A stretch of DNA of 64,000 nucleotides, taken from Corynebacterium gallinarum (GTDB taxonomy: Bacteria > Actinomycetota > Actinomycetes > Mycobacteriales > Mycobacteriaceae). Positions 35,233-45,300 of this stretch are shown here, in pieces. The notes beneath the pieces are model-generated. The model ran no database searches, was not told the origin of the DNA, and worked only from the letters and a program-made list of their open reading frames with translations. Position 1 is the stretch's first letter. Every line of letters begins with the position of its first letter. The stretch is from NCBI RefSeq assembly GCF_014837045.1, contig NZ_JACSPR010000002.1, forward strand, positions 1-64,000, in the 5' to 3' direction. The position numbers and the translations under genes were made by a program.

Positions 35233-37266
35233 TCAGCCGCGGAGAATCTCCAGGATCTCATCACCGTATTTCTCCGCCTTCATCGGCCCGATGCCGGGCA
35301 CGTTGAGCAGCTCATTGTCACTGGTGGGCATGAGCTCCGCGAGAGCCATGAGCGTGGCGTTGGAGAACACGATATAGGCGGGGACGTTCTCCTTCTGCGC
35401 GGTGGTGTTCCGCCAGGTGCGCAGTCGTTCAAAGACCTGCTCATCGGCCTGCGGCGGGCAGGCGTTGCACCGGCCGACGACCCGTTCCGCCGGGGTGTCC
35501 AGCGGGTTGCCGCACACCCGGCAGTTGCGTGGCCGGTTGCCCCGCGGCGTGCCGGACTCCGGGGTGGGGTCGATGACGATGCCGTCGAGGAAGCGGGTGC
35601 GTTTGCGGGATTTACGCCCGCCCTCCTGCCGGGACAGGGCCCAGGAGCAGAAGAGGTGTTCGCGGGCGCGGGTGACACCGACGTAGAACAGGCGCCGTTC
35701 CTCCTCGATGGCCTCATCGCCGGCCTTGATGGCATGACTGATGGGCAGGGTGGAATCCACCAGACCCACCAGGAACACCGCATCCCACTCCAGGCCCTTG
35801 GCGGCGTGCAGTGAGGCGAGGGTGACACCCTCGACGGTGGGTGGGTGCTTGGCCTCCTGGCGTTCGTGGAGTTTGCGCAGCAGACCCTGGAAATCCAGGT
35901 CCGGAGTGGCGGTGAGCAGCTCCTCGACGAGGTCAACCAGGGCGTTGAGGGACTGCCAGCGTTCGCGTTCCTGGGCGCCTTCGGGTTCCTGCGTCGACAA
36001 GCCCAGTGGCACGAGGGTGCGGCGCACCAGTCGCACCAGGTCCGTCTCGTCGACGTCGCGCTGTGCCGCGCGCACCAGCTGAGACAGGGCCTGCCGGATC
36101 TCGGCGCGGGTGAAGAACCCCTCGCCGCCACGCACCTGGTAGACGATCCCGGCATCCGACAGCGCCTGTTCGAACACCGCGGACTGCGCATTGATGCGGT
36201 AGAGCACGGCGATCTCGGAGGCGGCCACCCCCTGGTCGAGCAGGGTGAGGATCCTGCCTGCGACCTCGCGGGCCTCGGTCGGTTCATCATCATAGGAGGT
36301 GAACTCGGGCTCCGGACCGGGATCACGCATGCCCTGCAACTCCAGGCGGGTGCCGGCCACCCGGCCCCGGGCCTGGGCGATGACGGTGTTGGCCAGGTCG
36401 GTCACCTGCGGGGTGGAGCGGTAGTCGCGCTGGAGCTTGACGACGGTCGCATTCTCATACGTCCGGGAGAAGTTGAGCAGATAGTGCGGGGTGGCCCCGG
36501 TGAAGGAGTAGATCGTCTGGTTGGCATCCCCGACCACGGTCAGATCATCACGGTCCCCCAGCCAGGCCTCCAACACCCGCTGCTGCAGCGGGGTGACATC
36601 CTGGTACTCATCGACGACAAAGCTGCGGTACTGCTGGCGGAACTCCTCTGCCACCGCCGGGGAATTCTCTAGGGCGCCGGCGGTGTGCAGAAGCAGGTCA
36701 TCGAAATCCAGGAGCAGTCCCTCACCGGTGGTTTTCATCTGCTCATAGCGGGCGTAGACATCGGCGACCTTCTCCGCGGGCACCGGCGGGGTGCGGGGGC
36801 CGAGCTTCTCCGGATACTGCTCCGGTGAGATCAGCGATGCCTTCGCCCACTCGATCTCCCCAAGGATGTCACGGACCTTCTCGGTGGAGGATTCCAGACG
36901 CGCACCACGCACGGCACGGCCGACGAGGGGGAATTTGTTGTCCAGCAGTTTCCACTTCAGATCACCGGCGACCTGCGGCCAGAAATACATCAGCTGTTTA
37001 CGCGCCGCCGCGTGGAAGGTCCTGGCCTGCACACCGCCGATCCCCATGAGGTTGAGTCGGTGGCGCATCTCCCCTGCGGCCCGGGAGGTGAACGTCACCG
37101 CGAGCACCCGGTTCGGGCTGACAAAGCCCTGGTCGATCAGGTGGGCGATCCGGTAGGTGATGGTGCGGGTCTTACCCGTTCCGGCACCCGCCAGGATGCA
37201 CACCGGTCCACGTGGTGCGGTGGCGGCGATACGCTGGTCCTCGTCGAGGTCCTGCAGGTTGATCAC
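35233..37266 (-). CDS. uvrD2: DNA helicase UvrD2
   Basis: A 677-aa superfamily 1 3'-5' helicase. Motif I GAGTGKTRTITYR, motif II VDEYQDVTPLQQ, motif III GDANQTIYSFTGA, motif VI VGVTRAREHLF. The C-terminus carries the UvrD2-specific tetracysteine element (CRVCGNPL..GRCNACP) followed by an HRDC domain (LRTWRNTTAQKENVPAYIVF..VPGIGPMKAEKYG). Start GTG 37266 (INLQDLDEDQR) with GAAGGGG upstream; the longer frame to 37317 is not supported. It is the last gene of the leftward adnA-adnB-cglK-nudC-uvrD2 run. Confidence 0.95.
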   Translation of the reverse strand: MINLQDLDEDQRIAATAPRGPVCILAGAGTGKTRTITYRIAHLIDQGFVSPNRVLAVTFTSRAAGEMRHRLNLMGIGGVQARTFHAAARKQLMYFWPQVAGDLKWKLLDNKFPLVGRAVRGARLESSTEKVRDILGEIEWAKASLISPEQYPEKLGPRTPPVPAEKVADVYARYEQMKTTGEGLLLDFDDLLLHTAGALENSPAVAEEFRQQYRSFVVDEYQDVTPLQQRVLEAWLGDRDDLTVVGDANQTIYSFTGATPHYLLNFSRTYENATVVKLQRDYRSTPQVTDLANTVIAQARGRVAGTRLELQGMRDPGPEPEFTSYDDEPTEAREVAGRILTLLDQGVAASEIAVLYRINAQSAVFEQALSDAGIVYQVRGGEGFFTRAEIRQALSQLVRAAQRDVDETDLVRLVRRTLVPLGLSTQEPEGAQERERWQSLNALVDLVEELLTATPDLDFQGLLRKLHERQEAKHPPTVEGVTLASLHAAKGLEWDAVFLVGLVDSTLPISHAIKAGDEAIEEERRLFYVGVTRAREHLFCSWALSRQEGGRKSRKRTRFLDGIVIDPTPESGTPRGNRPRNCRVCGNPLDTPAERVVGRCNACPPQADEQVFERLRTWRNTTAQKENVPAYIVFSNATLMALAELMPTSDNELLNVPGIGPMKAEKYGDEILEILRG

Positions 37267-37292
37267 AAATACCCCTTCACTTCTTGAGAAAA

Positions 37293-38012
37293 CTACTGGT
37301 TCTTCCCGGCGGCCCACGCCAGGATCATGTCATGGGCAATGGAACCGGGTGGGGCGATGGGGATCCGGCGGTCCCGGATATCGCGGGCGCTGACCCAGAG
37401 CACCTCGATGAGCTCACCATCGGTGTCGGCCTGGGGATGCTCATCCGCGGTGGTTCCGCGCATCCCCACCATGAGCGATCCCGACACCGGCCACGGCTGA
37501 CTGCCCACATAGGTGATGCCACCGACCCGGCGTCCGGTCTCCTCCCACACCTCACGGGCAAACGCCTCCTCGAGGCTCTCACCATGGGAGACATACCCGG
37601 CCACCAGGGAGAAGTACTTGCGACGCTGGGCGTTCATGCCCAGCAGGAGCCGGTCAGCGCCTGCGAGTTCCACCAGGCCGATGACCGCGGGATCCAGTCG
37701 GGGATAGAGGGGGCGACCACTCGCGCCGTACGCCACTCCCCCATCGCCGTAGCGCAGTTCACTGCCGTCGGAGGGGTCGAACCGGACCCGCTCCCGGTTG
37801 CGCAGGAGGCTGACGGAGGCGTCGACAAGCCGGTCGTTCAGGTCGCGTGGCGCGACGGGTCGGCCGAGGTCGCGGACCTCCCCGCTGCTGACCCGGACCG
37901 CGAAATACTCCGGCGCCACGGACACCGGTTCCCCGGGATGGTCGGTGAGGAAGACGGGGCGGCCGTCACGGACGGGGATCTCATCGCGGGGTCCCACGGG
38001 CAGGATCTGCAT
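37293..38012 (-). CDS. nudC: NAD+ diphosphatase (NADH pyrophosphatase), Nudix
   Basis: A 239-aa Nudix hydrolase cleaving NAD(H) to NMN(H) and AMP; family members also decap NAD-RNA. The Nudix box starts GYVSHGESLEEAF and ends REVWEETGRRV. The NADH-specific motif SQPWPVSGSLMVGM follows at the correct distance. There is no cysteine in the whole protein, so the four-Cys zinc ribbon of E. coli NudC is missing. The start ATG overlaps the channel gene stop (TGATG). The synteny equals that of mycobacterial nudC. Confidence 0.93.
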   Translation of the reverse strand: MQILPVGPRDEIPVRDGRPVFLTDHPGEPVSVAPEYFAVRVSSGEVRDLGRPVAPRDLNDRLVDASVSLLRNRERVRFDPSDGSELRYGDGGVAYGASGRPLYPRLDPAVIGLVELAGADRLLLGMNAQRRKYFSLVAGYVSHGESLEEAFAREVWEETGRRVGGITYVGSQPWPVSGSLMVGMRGTTADEHPQADTDGELIEVLWVSARDIRDRRIPIAPPGSIAHDMILAWAAGKNQ

Positions 38013-39073
38013 CAGTTCTTCACATCCTCACTGAACACCCGGCGGATATAGAGCAGACGATCCCCCGGTTCCACGGTCTCCGCCTCGGGTGAGTCAATGC
38101 GGTAGAGCTCACCGGAACGCACCACACCCAGGACGATGTCGGCGAGGTGACGTGGGTTGGAGCCCACCTCATCCTCGGCGACAGGACGTTCCGCCACGGA
38201 GAAACCCTCATCGGGTGAGAGCAGATCCTCCATCATCTCCACCACCGACGGGGTTACGGTGGCCAGACCCAGCATGCGACCGGCGGTCTCGGAGGAGATC
38301 ACCACCGAATCCGCACCGGACTGTTCCAACAGGTGCTGGTTCTCCGATTCCCGTACCGACGCCACGATCATCGCCCGGGGCGCGATCTCCCGCACCGACA
38401 GGGTGACCAGCACGGCGGTGTCATCGAGGTTGGGGGCGACCACCACCGCGCGGGCACGCTGCACACCGGCGATCCGGAGCACATCGGCCTTGGTGGCGGT
38501 GCCCCGGACGGTGACCAGCCCGTCATTGCTGGCGGCATCGAGGGCGGCCTGGTCGGTGTCGATGACCACGATCTGGTTCGCCGGCACCCCATCGGCCTTG
38601 AGCGCCGCCACGGCGGAGCGTCCCTTGGTGCCGTAACCGACCACGACGGTGTGATTGCGCATTCGTCTCCTCCAACGCTGGATCTGCAGGGCCCGGCGCG
38701 ATTCCTCGGTGAGCACGGACAGGGTGGTACCGACCAGCAACACGAGGAACGCGATGCGGAACGGCGTGATGACCAGGACGTTGAGCAGGCGCGCCTCCTG
38801 GGTCACGGGCGTGATATCGCCGTAACCCACGGTGGTCAAGGACACCGTGGAATAGTACAGCGCATCGATGAAGGTGAGTTCCTCCGAGTACCCGCCGCGG
38901 TCGAAGTAGACGATGAGGGTGACCGTGAGCGTCAGGATGAGGGCGTACCCCACCCGCCGGAGCATGAGCCACCACGGGCTGATCTTGGCGGCCTCCGGGA
39001 TACGGATGATGCTCAGCAGTGCATGATCGGGCAACCCCGACAGCTCAGCGTCCCGCCTGGAACTTCGTCCCAT
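38012..39073 (-). CDS. cglK: K+ channel with cytoplasmic RCK domain (CglK type)
   Basis: A 353-aa two-helix potassium channel: TM1 (VGYALILTLTVTLIVYF), pore loop with selectivity filter TTVGYGD, TM2 (PFRIAFLVLLVGTTLSV), then TrkA-N/RCK (HTVVVGYGTKGRSAVAAL) and a TrkA-C-like end. The C. glutamicum orthologue CglK is needed for growth at low K+ and is described as also producing a free RCK part from an internal start. The matching internal site is visible here (ATG 38662 with GGAGGAG). It lies between adnB (26 nt) and nudC (overlapping). Confidence 0.93.
   Translation of the reverse strand: MGRSSRRDAELSGLPDHALLSIIRIPEAAKISPWWLMLRRVGYALILTLTVTLIVYFDRGGYSEELTFIDALYYSTVSLTTVGYGDITPVTQEARLLNVLVITPFRIAFLVLLVGTTLSVLTEESRRALQIQRWRRRMRNHTVVVGYGTKGRSAVAALKADGVPANQIVVIDTDQAALDAASNDGLVTVRGTATKADVLRIAGVQRARAVVVAPNLDDTAVLVTLSVREIAPRAMIVASVRESENQHLLEQSGADSVVISSETAGRMLGLATVTPSVVEMMEDLLSPDEGFSVAERPVAEDEVGSNPRHLADIVLGVVRSGELYRIDSPEAETVEPGDRLLYIRRVFSEDVKN
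38662..38676 (-). promoter_or_regulatory. Internal ribosome-binding site and start for the free RCK domain
   Basis: Within cglK the minus strand reads GGAGGAGACGAATG. A near-perfect Shine-Dalgarno stands 4-7 nt before an in-frame ATG (codon about 138), exactly where the cytoplasmic RCK domain begins (MRNHTVVVGYG). This would give a separate gating-ring subunit of about 216 aa. Confidence 0.75.
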
Positions 39074-39099
39074 CTCCCACGTCCTTTCATTCCCCTAGA

Positions 39100-42000
39100 T
39101 CATAGGCCCTGCGCCCCATCCAGAAGTAGCGCGAGTTCACCGGCATCGGGCAGGTGGTCGGGTTCAAAGGTGTGGTTGTGCGCGACGTAGTGGAACGCAC
39201 CCCGCACCTGCTGCGGATCGATCCCGCGCAGGCTCGCCCAGGCGATGCGGTAGACCGCCAGCTGGATGATCGCGGCGTCCATGTCCGCGCCCCGCGGTGT
39301 CTGGCCGGTCTTCCAGTCCACGACCAGCCAGGTGTCATCCGGTTCGTGGAACACAGCATCCATGCGGCCGCGGATGACGTGCCCGCCGATGACCACCTCG
39401 AAGGGATGCTCGACGTAGTTCGGCGTGCGGTCCGCCCACCGCGATTCCAGGAAGGCGGCGCGGAGTTCCTCGAAGGTCTGCTCCGAGAGTTCCTCATCCA
39501 TGCCGGGCAGCTGGTCCTCGTCGAGCAGGGCGCTGGCGCCGAAACGGTCCTCCAGCCACTGGTGGAACTGGGTGCCGCGTTTGGCGTAGGTATTCGGTTT
39601 GAAGGGGACGGGTCGGCGCAGTCGGCGGGCGAACTGTTCCGGGTTGTTCTTGAGGTTGACCAGGTCGGTGGCGGTCAGTTCGCGGGAGATCTCCACATCG
39701 AGGGTGGGCGATTGGAGGCGGCGGTGTTCGTCGATAAGCACCGTCACCTCGCGTTCCCACAGCTCCTCGATACCGCCATCGAGGGACGCGTCCGACGGGG
39801 TGGCGCGCACCAGCTCCGCGCCCTCCGCCACCCCGGGTGGGATCGTCACCGCCGGGTACATCGCCTCCTCGGCGGGGAGCTTCCCGACGTCCGCCTCCTC
39901 CCCCTCCCACCAGGCAACCACCGCATCCGGTGCCGTGGCCTTGAGGATCTCCAGGTGGGCATAGGGCACCTTGGCCTTCGTGGTGGTGCCGTCGATCGCC
40001 GAGCCGGTCACCATCAGGGCGCGTTCACTGCGGGTGATGCCCACATAGAACAGACGTGAGTTCTCCTCCGCCAGACTGCTTCTGACCTCGGCGGTGTACT
40101 CCTTCTCCGCGGCCTGGAGGTCCCTGCGGTTCTCCACCCCGGAGGTGTCCAGTTCGGGAGAGCCCTCGCCGGCATCACCCCGGAGACTGGAGGGGATGTG
40201 CTTGACGTTCTTCAACCAGGTGAAGGCTTTGGCATCATAAGTGTTGGCGTCGGCGTGCAGGACGGAGACGATATCCCATTCCAGGCCCTTGGCCTTGTGC
40301 ACGGTGAGGATCTGCACGCGGTCGCTGCGCACCGTCACCTCACCGGGTTCCAGGCCGTCCTCCTGGTCGCGGGCCAGCTGGAAGTAGTCGAGCAGCTCCG
40401 GCAGGCTGACACTGGAATGGGCCGCGACCTCATCGGCGAACCGGTCCAGATGCACGGTACCGGTCGCCCCGTCGGCGCGGGGATTCTCGCGGGCAAGCAC
40501 CTCGGTGCGGATGCCGAAGACCTCCTCGATGTCGGCGAAGATATCAGCCACGGAATGCCCCAGGCTGGTGGTGCGCAGATGACGCAGCTGGGCCGAGAGA
40601 CGACGCAACCGGCGCAGTCCCTCCAGGCTGAAGTTGGTGGCCTCACCCAGGTCGGAGACCGCATCGGTCAGACCGACGATCTCCTCCGGTTCCGTGGGCA
40701 CGGTCTCCGCGATCTGGGCGGCCAACCGTTCCATAGGTTCCTCCGGCAGGGGTTCCTTCTCCTTGGGGTTGCCGGGACGCACACGTCCGGCGAGGTTGGC
40801 CGCCCGGCGCTGCAGCACCTGGATGTCCGCGATCCCCAGACCCACGTGAGGTCCGCCGAGAATGCGCAGCGCCGCCCGGTTGTCCTGGGGGCGCACCAGC
40901 ATCGTGGCAATCGCCACCATGTCGGCGATCTCCGGCACATCGAGCAGGCCGGACAATCCAACGATCTCCACGGGGATGCCCCGGGCGCGGAGTTCGGCGG
41001 CCATCGGTTCGGAGTGGCGGCGTTTGCGCACCAGCACCGCGGCGGTGAATTTCTCACTGCGGGCATCCCAGTACTTCTTCAGCTCATCGGCGACGAAGGC
41101 ACGTTCCTCCTGGGCGGTGGCGAACCACCCGATCTGCACCTCACCGGTGGGGGCGCCCGGGCGTGGTTCCAGCGGTTGGACCGTCCTGGTGGGGGCATCG
41201 GCGGGGCCGAGCACCTCACGGGAGACGGCGTTGGCCAGCTCCAACACCTCCGGCGGGTTGCGCCAACTGGTGGTGAGCTCGCGCTTCGGGGCGTTGGTGC
41301 GGGCATCGAGGGAGATCACCGGGAAGTCACCGACGAAGTTCTCCAGGTTCGCCGCGGTGGCACCACGCCAACCGTAGATGGCCTGCATCGGATCACCCAC
41401 GGCCGTGACCGTCAGCCCCGGGTCGGTGCCACCGAACAGGCTGCGCAGCAGGACCCGCTGTGAATGGCTGGTGTCCTGGTACTCATCGAGCATGACCACC
41501 CGGAAGCGGCGCCGTTGGGAATATCCCACCTGCGGGTGCCGGGAGGCCAGGCGTGCCGCCTTGCTCATCTGTTCCCCGAAGGTGATCACCGCACGGTTGT
41601 GGAGTTCCTGTTTGAGCTGCTCCACCAGCGGCAGGTACTGCAGGCGGGTGATCTGGGTGTCCCGCCACTTCGCCATCTCCCCTGGCAGGGGTGTGTCCTT
41701 GCCGTTGTGGGTGGGCAGTTCCTCGAAGAGGTTGATAAACGGTTGGGATTCCTCCCTGATCTCATCCGGGGACACCATGTGGTTGTCCATCTCCGAAACC
41801 AGATCCAGGAGGTATTCAGTCACGGTGGCCGGTGACACGGTGGCGGTGAGCTCACCGCGGTAGTTGTCCACCACCTGCCGGGCGATGTGATAGAGCTCGG
41901 TCTGGGTGATCAGCCGCGCCGAGGGTTCCACCGGCAGCAGCAGCCCGTATTCACGGATGAGGTTTCCGGCGTAGGAGTCATAGGTGGAGACCGTGGGGGT

Positions 42001-42348
42001 GATCGCCTGCAGGCTGCGCGCGATACCGCCGGTGGGGTCGAGGTCACGCAGGGTGGGGATACCGGCGAGGGTCTCCAGGCGCTGGCGGATACGCTGCGAG
42101 AGCTGCTGCGCGGCCTTCCTGGTGAAGGTCAGTCCCAGCACCTGGTCGGGAGCGGCGAATCCGTTGGCCACCAGCCACACCACGCGGGCGGCCATCGTCT
42201 CGGTCTTGCCCGCGCCGGCACCGGCGACCACGAGCAGGGGCCCGGGTTCCGCGCCGATGATCGCGGCCTGCTGCGCGGTGGGGGCGTGTTCCTGGCCGAG
42301 CATCCGAGACAGAAGCACCGGGGAAACTCGGGTTGATGTCCTAACCAT
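39100..42348 (-). CDS. adnB: Helicase-nuclease subunit AdnB
   Basis: A 1082-aa UvrD-like motor with a RecB-type nuclease domain; with AdnA it resects double-strand breaks in actinobacteria lacking dominant RecBCD. Motif I GAGAGKTETMAAR, motif II LDEYQDTSHSQR, GDPMQAIYGWRGA, and VGITRSERAL in motif VI. The C-terminal nuclease active site: GRMDAVFHEPDDTWLVVDWK (D..DWK) then QLAVYRIA. Start ATG 42348 (MVRTSTRVS). The frame continues open to 43050, but that part is antisense-frame sequence of adnA. It overlaps the adnA stop by 8 nt, so the two are coupled. Confidence 0.95.
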   Translation of the reverse strand: MVRTSTRVSPVLLSRMLGQEHAPTAQQAAIIGAEPGPLLVVAGAGAGKTETMAARVVWLVANGFAAPDQVLGLTFTRKAAQQLSQRIRQRLETLAGIPTLRDLDPTGGIARSLQAITPTVSTYDSYAGNLIREYGLLLPVEPSARLITQTELYHIARQVVDNYRGELTATVSPATVTEYLLDLVSEMDNHMVSPDEIREESQPFINLFEELPTHNGKDTPLPGEMAKWRDTQITRLQYLPLVEQLKQELHNRAVITFGEQMSKAARLASRHPQVGYSQRRRFRVVMLDEYQDTSHSQRVLLRSLFGGTDPGLTVTAVGDPMQAIYGWRGATAANLENFVGDFPVISLDARTNAPKRELTTSWRNPPEVLELANAVSREVLGPADAPTRTVQPLEPRPGAPTGEVQIGWFATAQEERAFVADELKKYWDARSEKFTAAVLVRKRRHSEPMAAELRARGIPVEIVGLSGLLDVPEIADMVAIATMLVRPQDNRAALRILGGPHVGLGIADIQVLQRRAANLAGRVRPGNPKEKEPLPEEPMERLAAQIAETVPTEPEEIVGLTDAVSDLGEATNFSLEGLRRLRRLSAQLRHLRTTSLGHSVADIFADIEEVFGIRTEVLARENPRADGATGTVHLDRFADEVAAHSSVSLPELLDYFQLARDQEDGLEPGEVTVRSDRVQILTVHKAKGLEWDIVSVLHADANTYDAKAFTWLKNVKHIPSSLRGDAGEGSPELDTSGVENRRDLQAAEKEYTAEVRSSLAEENSRLFYVGITRSERALMVTGSAIDGTTTKAKVPYAHLEILKATAPDAVVAWWEGEEADVGKLPAEEAMYPAVTIPPGVAEGAELVRATPSDASLDGGIEELWEREVTVLIDEHRRLQSPTLDVEISRELTATDLVNLKNNPEQFARRLRRPVPFKPNTYAKRGTQFHQWLEDRFGASALLDEDQLPGMDEELSEQTFEELRAAFLESRWADRTPNYVEHPFEVVIGGHVIRGRMDAVFHEPDDTWLVVDWKTGQTPRGADMDAAIIQLAVYRIAWASLRGIDPQQVRGAFHYVAHNHTFEPDHLPDAGELALLLDGAQGL

Positions 42349-45300
42349 GGATGAGGCGTCCTTCCGGTTGTACTGGGCACAGGCTCTTGACGGGGCAGTT
42401 GCTGCAGGTCGGGTTGACCCTGGCCAACAGGTTGGGGCCACGCCGCAGGTGGGCGAGTTCGGGCAGCAGGGCCGCCAGCTCATCCAGTTCCTCCGGTGTC
42501 TTGGCGGCCTGGTCACGGGTGGTGATGCCCTTGGCATCATGCGCGGGGTACACCAGCACGCCACCACCGACGGGTTCGGGTGTCTCACCCGGATCCGGGT
42601 CCTCCACGCGGTCGCCGTGGAGCACGCCGCGGGACAGGGCGAGCTGATAGGAGGCCAGCTGGGCGTGATCGCCCATGTTCTTCTGGACGGCGGCCTGCCG
42701 TCCGGTCTTAAGGTCAACGATGACGAGCTCGCCGGCGTCGTTACGCTCCAGGCGGTCCATCCGGCCCCGGATGCCCACCTCCGGGGAGATGCCGACCTCC
42801 ACCTCCATCTCGGTGCCCACCAGGTCAAAGGTGGCGCGGGAGGTCTGCAGCCAGGTGTGGGTCCGGGTGATGGTGCGTCGGAAGTCCTGTTCGGTGGTCT
42901 CCTGGGACCAGCTGGGCACATTCGCCAGGTCCATGTACGCCTCGGTGACCATGTCGCCTGCGCGCTCCGGATCAGCGCCACGGGCGACGGCCTCGGCGAA
43001 GGCGTGGACGAGGGTGCCGCGCAGCATCGCGACGGGTGTTTCCTCCTCACTGTCCAGGCGGTCGAGGGAAGCCCGCAATGGGCAGTTCATCAGGGCCTCG
43101 ATGCGTGACGGGGACAGCCACACCCGCCCCTCGGGGATGAGTTCCGCGGTGGTGGAGGGTTCACGCAGGGCCAGCCAGGCGTCCGGGTCCGCGCCGGGGA
43201 TACCGGCACCGGCCAGTCGGTTGAGCTGCCGGGCTGCCTGTCGGCGTCGGGAGCCCAGTTCCCCGGGATCGGTGACCACCCGGCGCAGCTCGGCGACCAG
43301 TGCCGGGACCGACAACAGCCGGTGCCCGAGCACCTCCGGTTCGGCCAGCGGGGTCTCCCCCGTGCCTTCGATATGGGTGATCCCGATGCCGTGTGTGGCG
43401 GCGAGCTCCTCGATGAACCGGGAGGGTTCCCGCACCTCATCGGAATCCGGGGTGTTCACGGCGGTGACCAGCAACTGGTCGCAGGCGCTGGAGGTGGCCA
43501 TGTGGAACAGTCGACGTTCCTCCGCCAGACGGTCCACCGACCGGGAGATGATGATGTCGGGGTCGATGTCCTCATCGATCAGGTCGATCAGTTCCTCCTG
43601 ACCGAGCAGGGTGCCGGTCTCCCCCAGCGACGGCCAACTGCCCTCCTGGACCTCCGCGACGATGACATGCCGCCATTCCCGGCCCGTGGTGGCATGCGCG
43701 GTGGTGACGGTGACCGCCTCGGGCGACACACCCCGGCGTTCGCGCACACCGGTGGGCAGTTCCTGCTCCGAGATGTGCACGATGAAGGACCGGATACCCG
43801 CGGTGGGATAGCGCTCCACATAGTCACCGGCGGCGTCGAACAGCGCCATGATCGCATCCAGATCGCGGTCCGCCTGGGAACCGGCCGCCCCACCGCGGAG
43901 GCTGACCGCCGACAGGTGGCTGGACAGACCTGTGGCCTCCCACACCGCCCACAGGATCTCCTCGATGCTGCCCTCGGCCATGGCCTCACGCCCGGCGCGC
44001 AGCACGGAACGCACCCGTTCCAGCAGTTCGAGTTCACGGTCGGTGAGGAAGGCGAGCAGCTCCTCATCGGCGTCGCTGTTCAACAGCCCGCGCAGCACCT
44101 CGATGGCGCGGCGGTGGCCGTCGGCACGCATCTCGGCCTGCCGCAGACCACGCAGAAGTCGACGCAGCGTCACCGGATCGGCACCACCGATCGGACCGAG
44201 CAGCAGGTCCTCCAGTTCCAGGGGCGTGAGTTCCTCGGTCAGGGCGCGCAGGCCCAGGACCATCGCCGCGACGATGCGCTGTTCCGAGAGCACGACATCA
44301 GTCGGGCTGATGTGCACCGGCACACCGGCAGCCAACAGCACGCGCCGCACCGGGGCGATCATGCCGGCGGAGCGCACGATCACGGCAATATCCGACCAGT
44401 CCACCCCGTCGAGCAGGTGCGCCCGGCGCACGGTGTCGGCGAGCAGGTCATTGTGGGCGGAGGCGGTCTCGGTGACCGCGATGCTTATCGACGGCGTCCT
44501 CCGCCCCTCCCCCAGATGGATCGAGTGCTTCGCCTCGAAGTCGAGGAGGAAATCCGGGTTGGCGCCACGGAAGTGGAACACCGACTGCTCCGGGTCGCCC
44601 GCAATGACGGCGAGCTCGGCCGAGGGGATGAACCGGGTGATCAGTTCCGCGGATTTCGGGTCGAGATGCTGGGCATCATCGACGAACACCCCGCGGTAGG
44701 TGGTGCGGGGATCACCGCAGGCCAGCGCACCGGTGACCAGTTCGGAGGCGGAGTAGCTGTGGGAGCCGGCCAGACGCATGATCTGCTGATACTCCCGCAG
44801 GAATTCACCGGCTGAGACCCAGGCGGGGCGGTTGTACTGCTGGCCGTAGCGCACCAGTTCATCGGGCCCCACCCCGCGTTCCACGGCGCGCAGCAGGAAA
44901 TCGCGCAGCTGCCGGGCGAACCCGACCATGCGCAACCCCTCGCGCTGTTCGGCGGGCCAGACCCCACGGTCATCGTCGGCGTGTCCGCGGAGCAGTTCAC
45001 GGACCACCGCGTCCTGTTCCGCACCGGTGATCAGGCGGACATCCTCATCGGAGGAATCGCGGAGGAGGGCGAAGGCCAGGGAGTGGACGGAGCGCACCAT
45101 CGGACCATCGGAGACATAGTCCATCCCGTCCATCCCGGCGACCAGCTCCGACAACTCCCGGCGCAGCCGTGAGGCCGCCTCCTTCGAGGCGGCCACGATG
45201 AGGATGGAGGAGGGATCCCATCCCTGGCGGATGCGTTCGACGACGGTGTCGATCACCAGCGAGCTGACACCTGATCCGGCCACGCCTGTGACCCGCCAGG

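Noticed and set aside
42349..43050. N-terminal extension of the adnB frame to 1316 codons
   Set aside because: The extra part overlaps adnA in another frame and has shadow-like Arg/Pro/Ser composition; the UvrD-like protein begins at ATG 42348.
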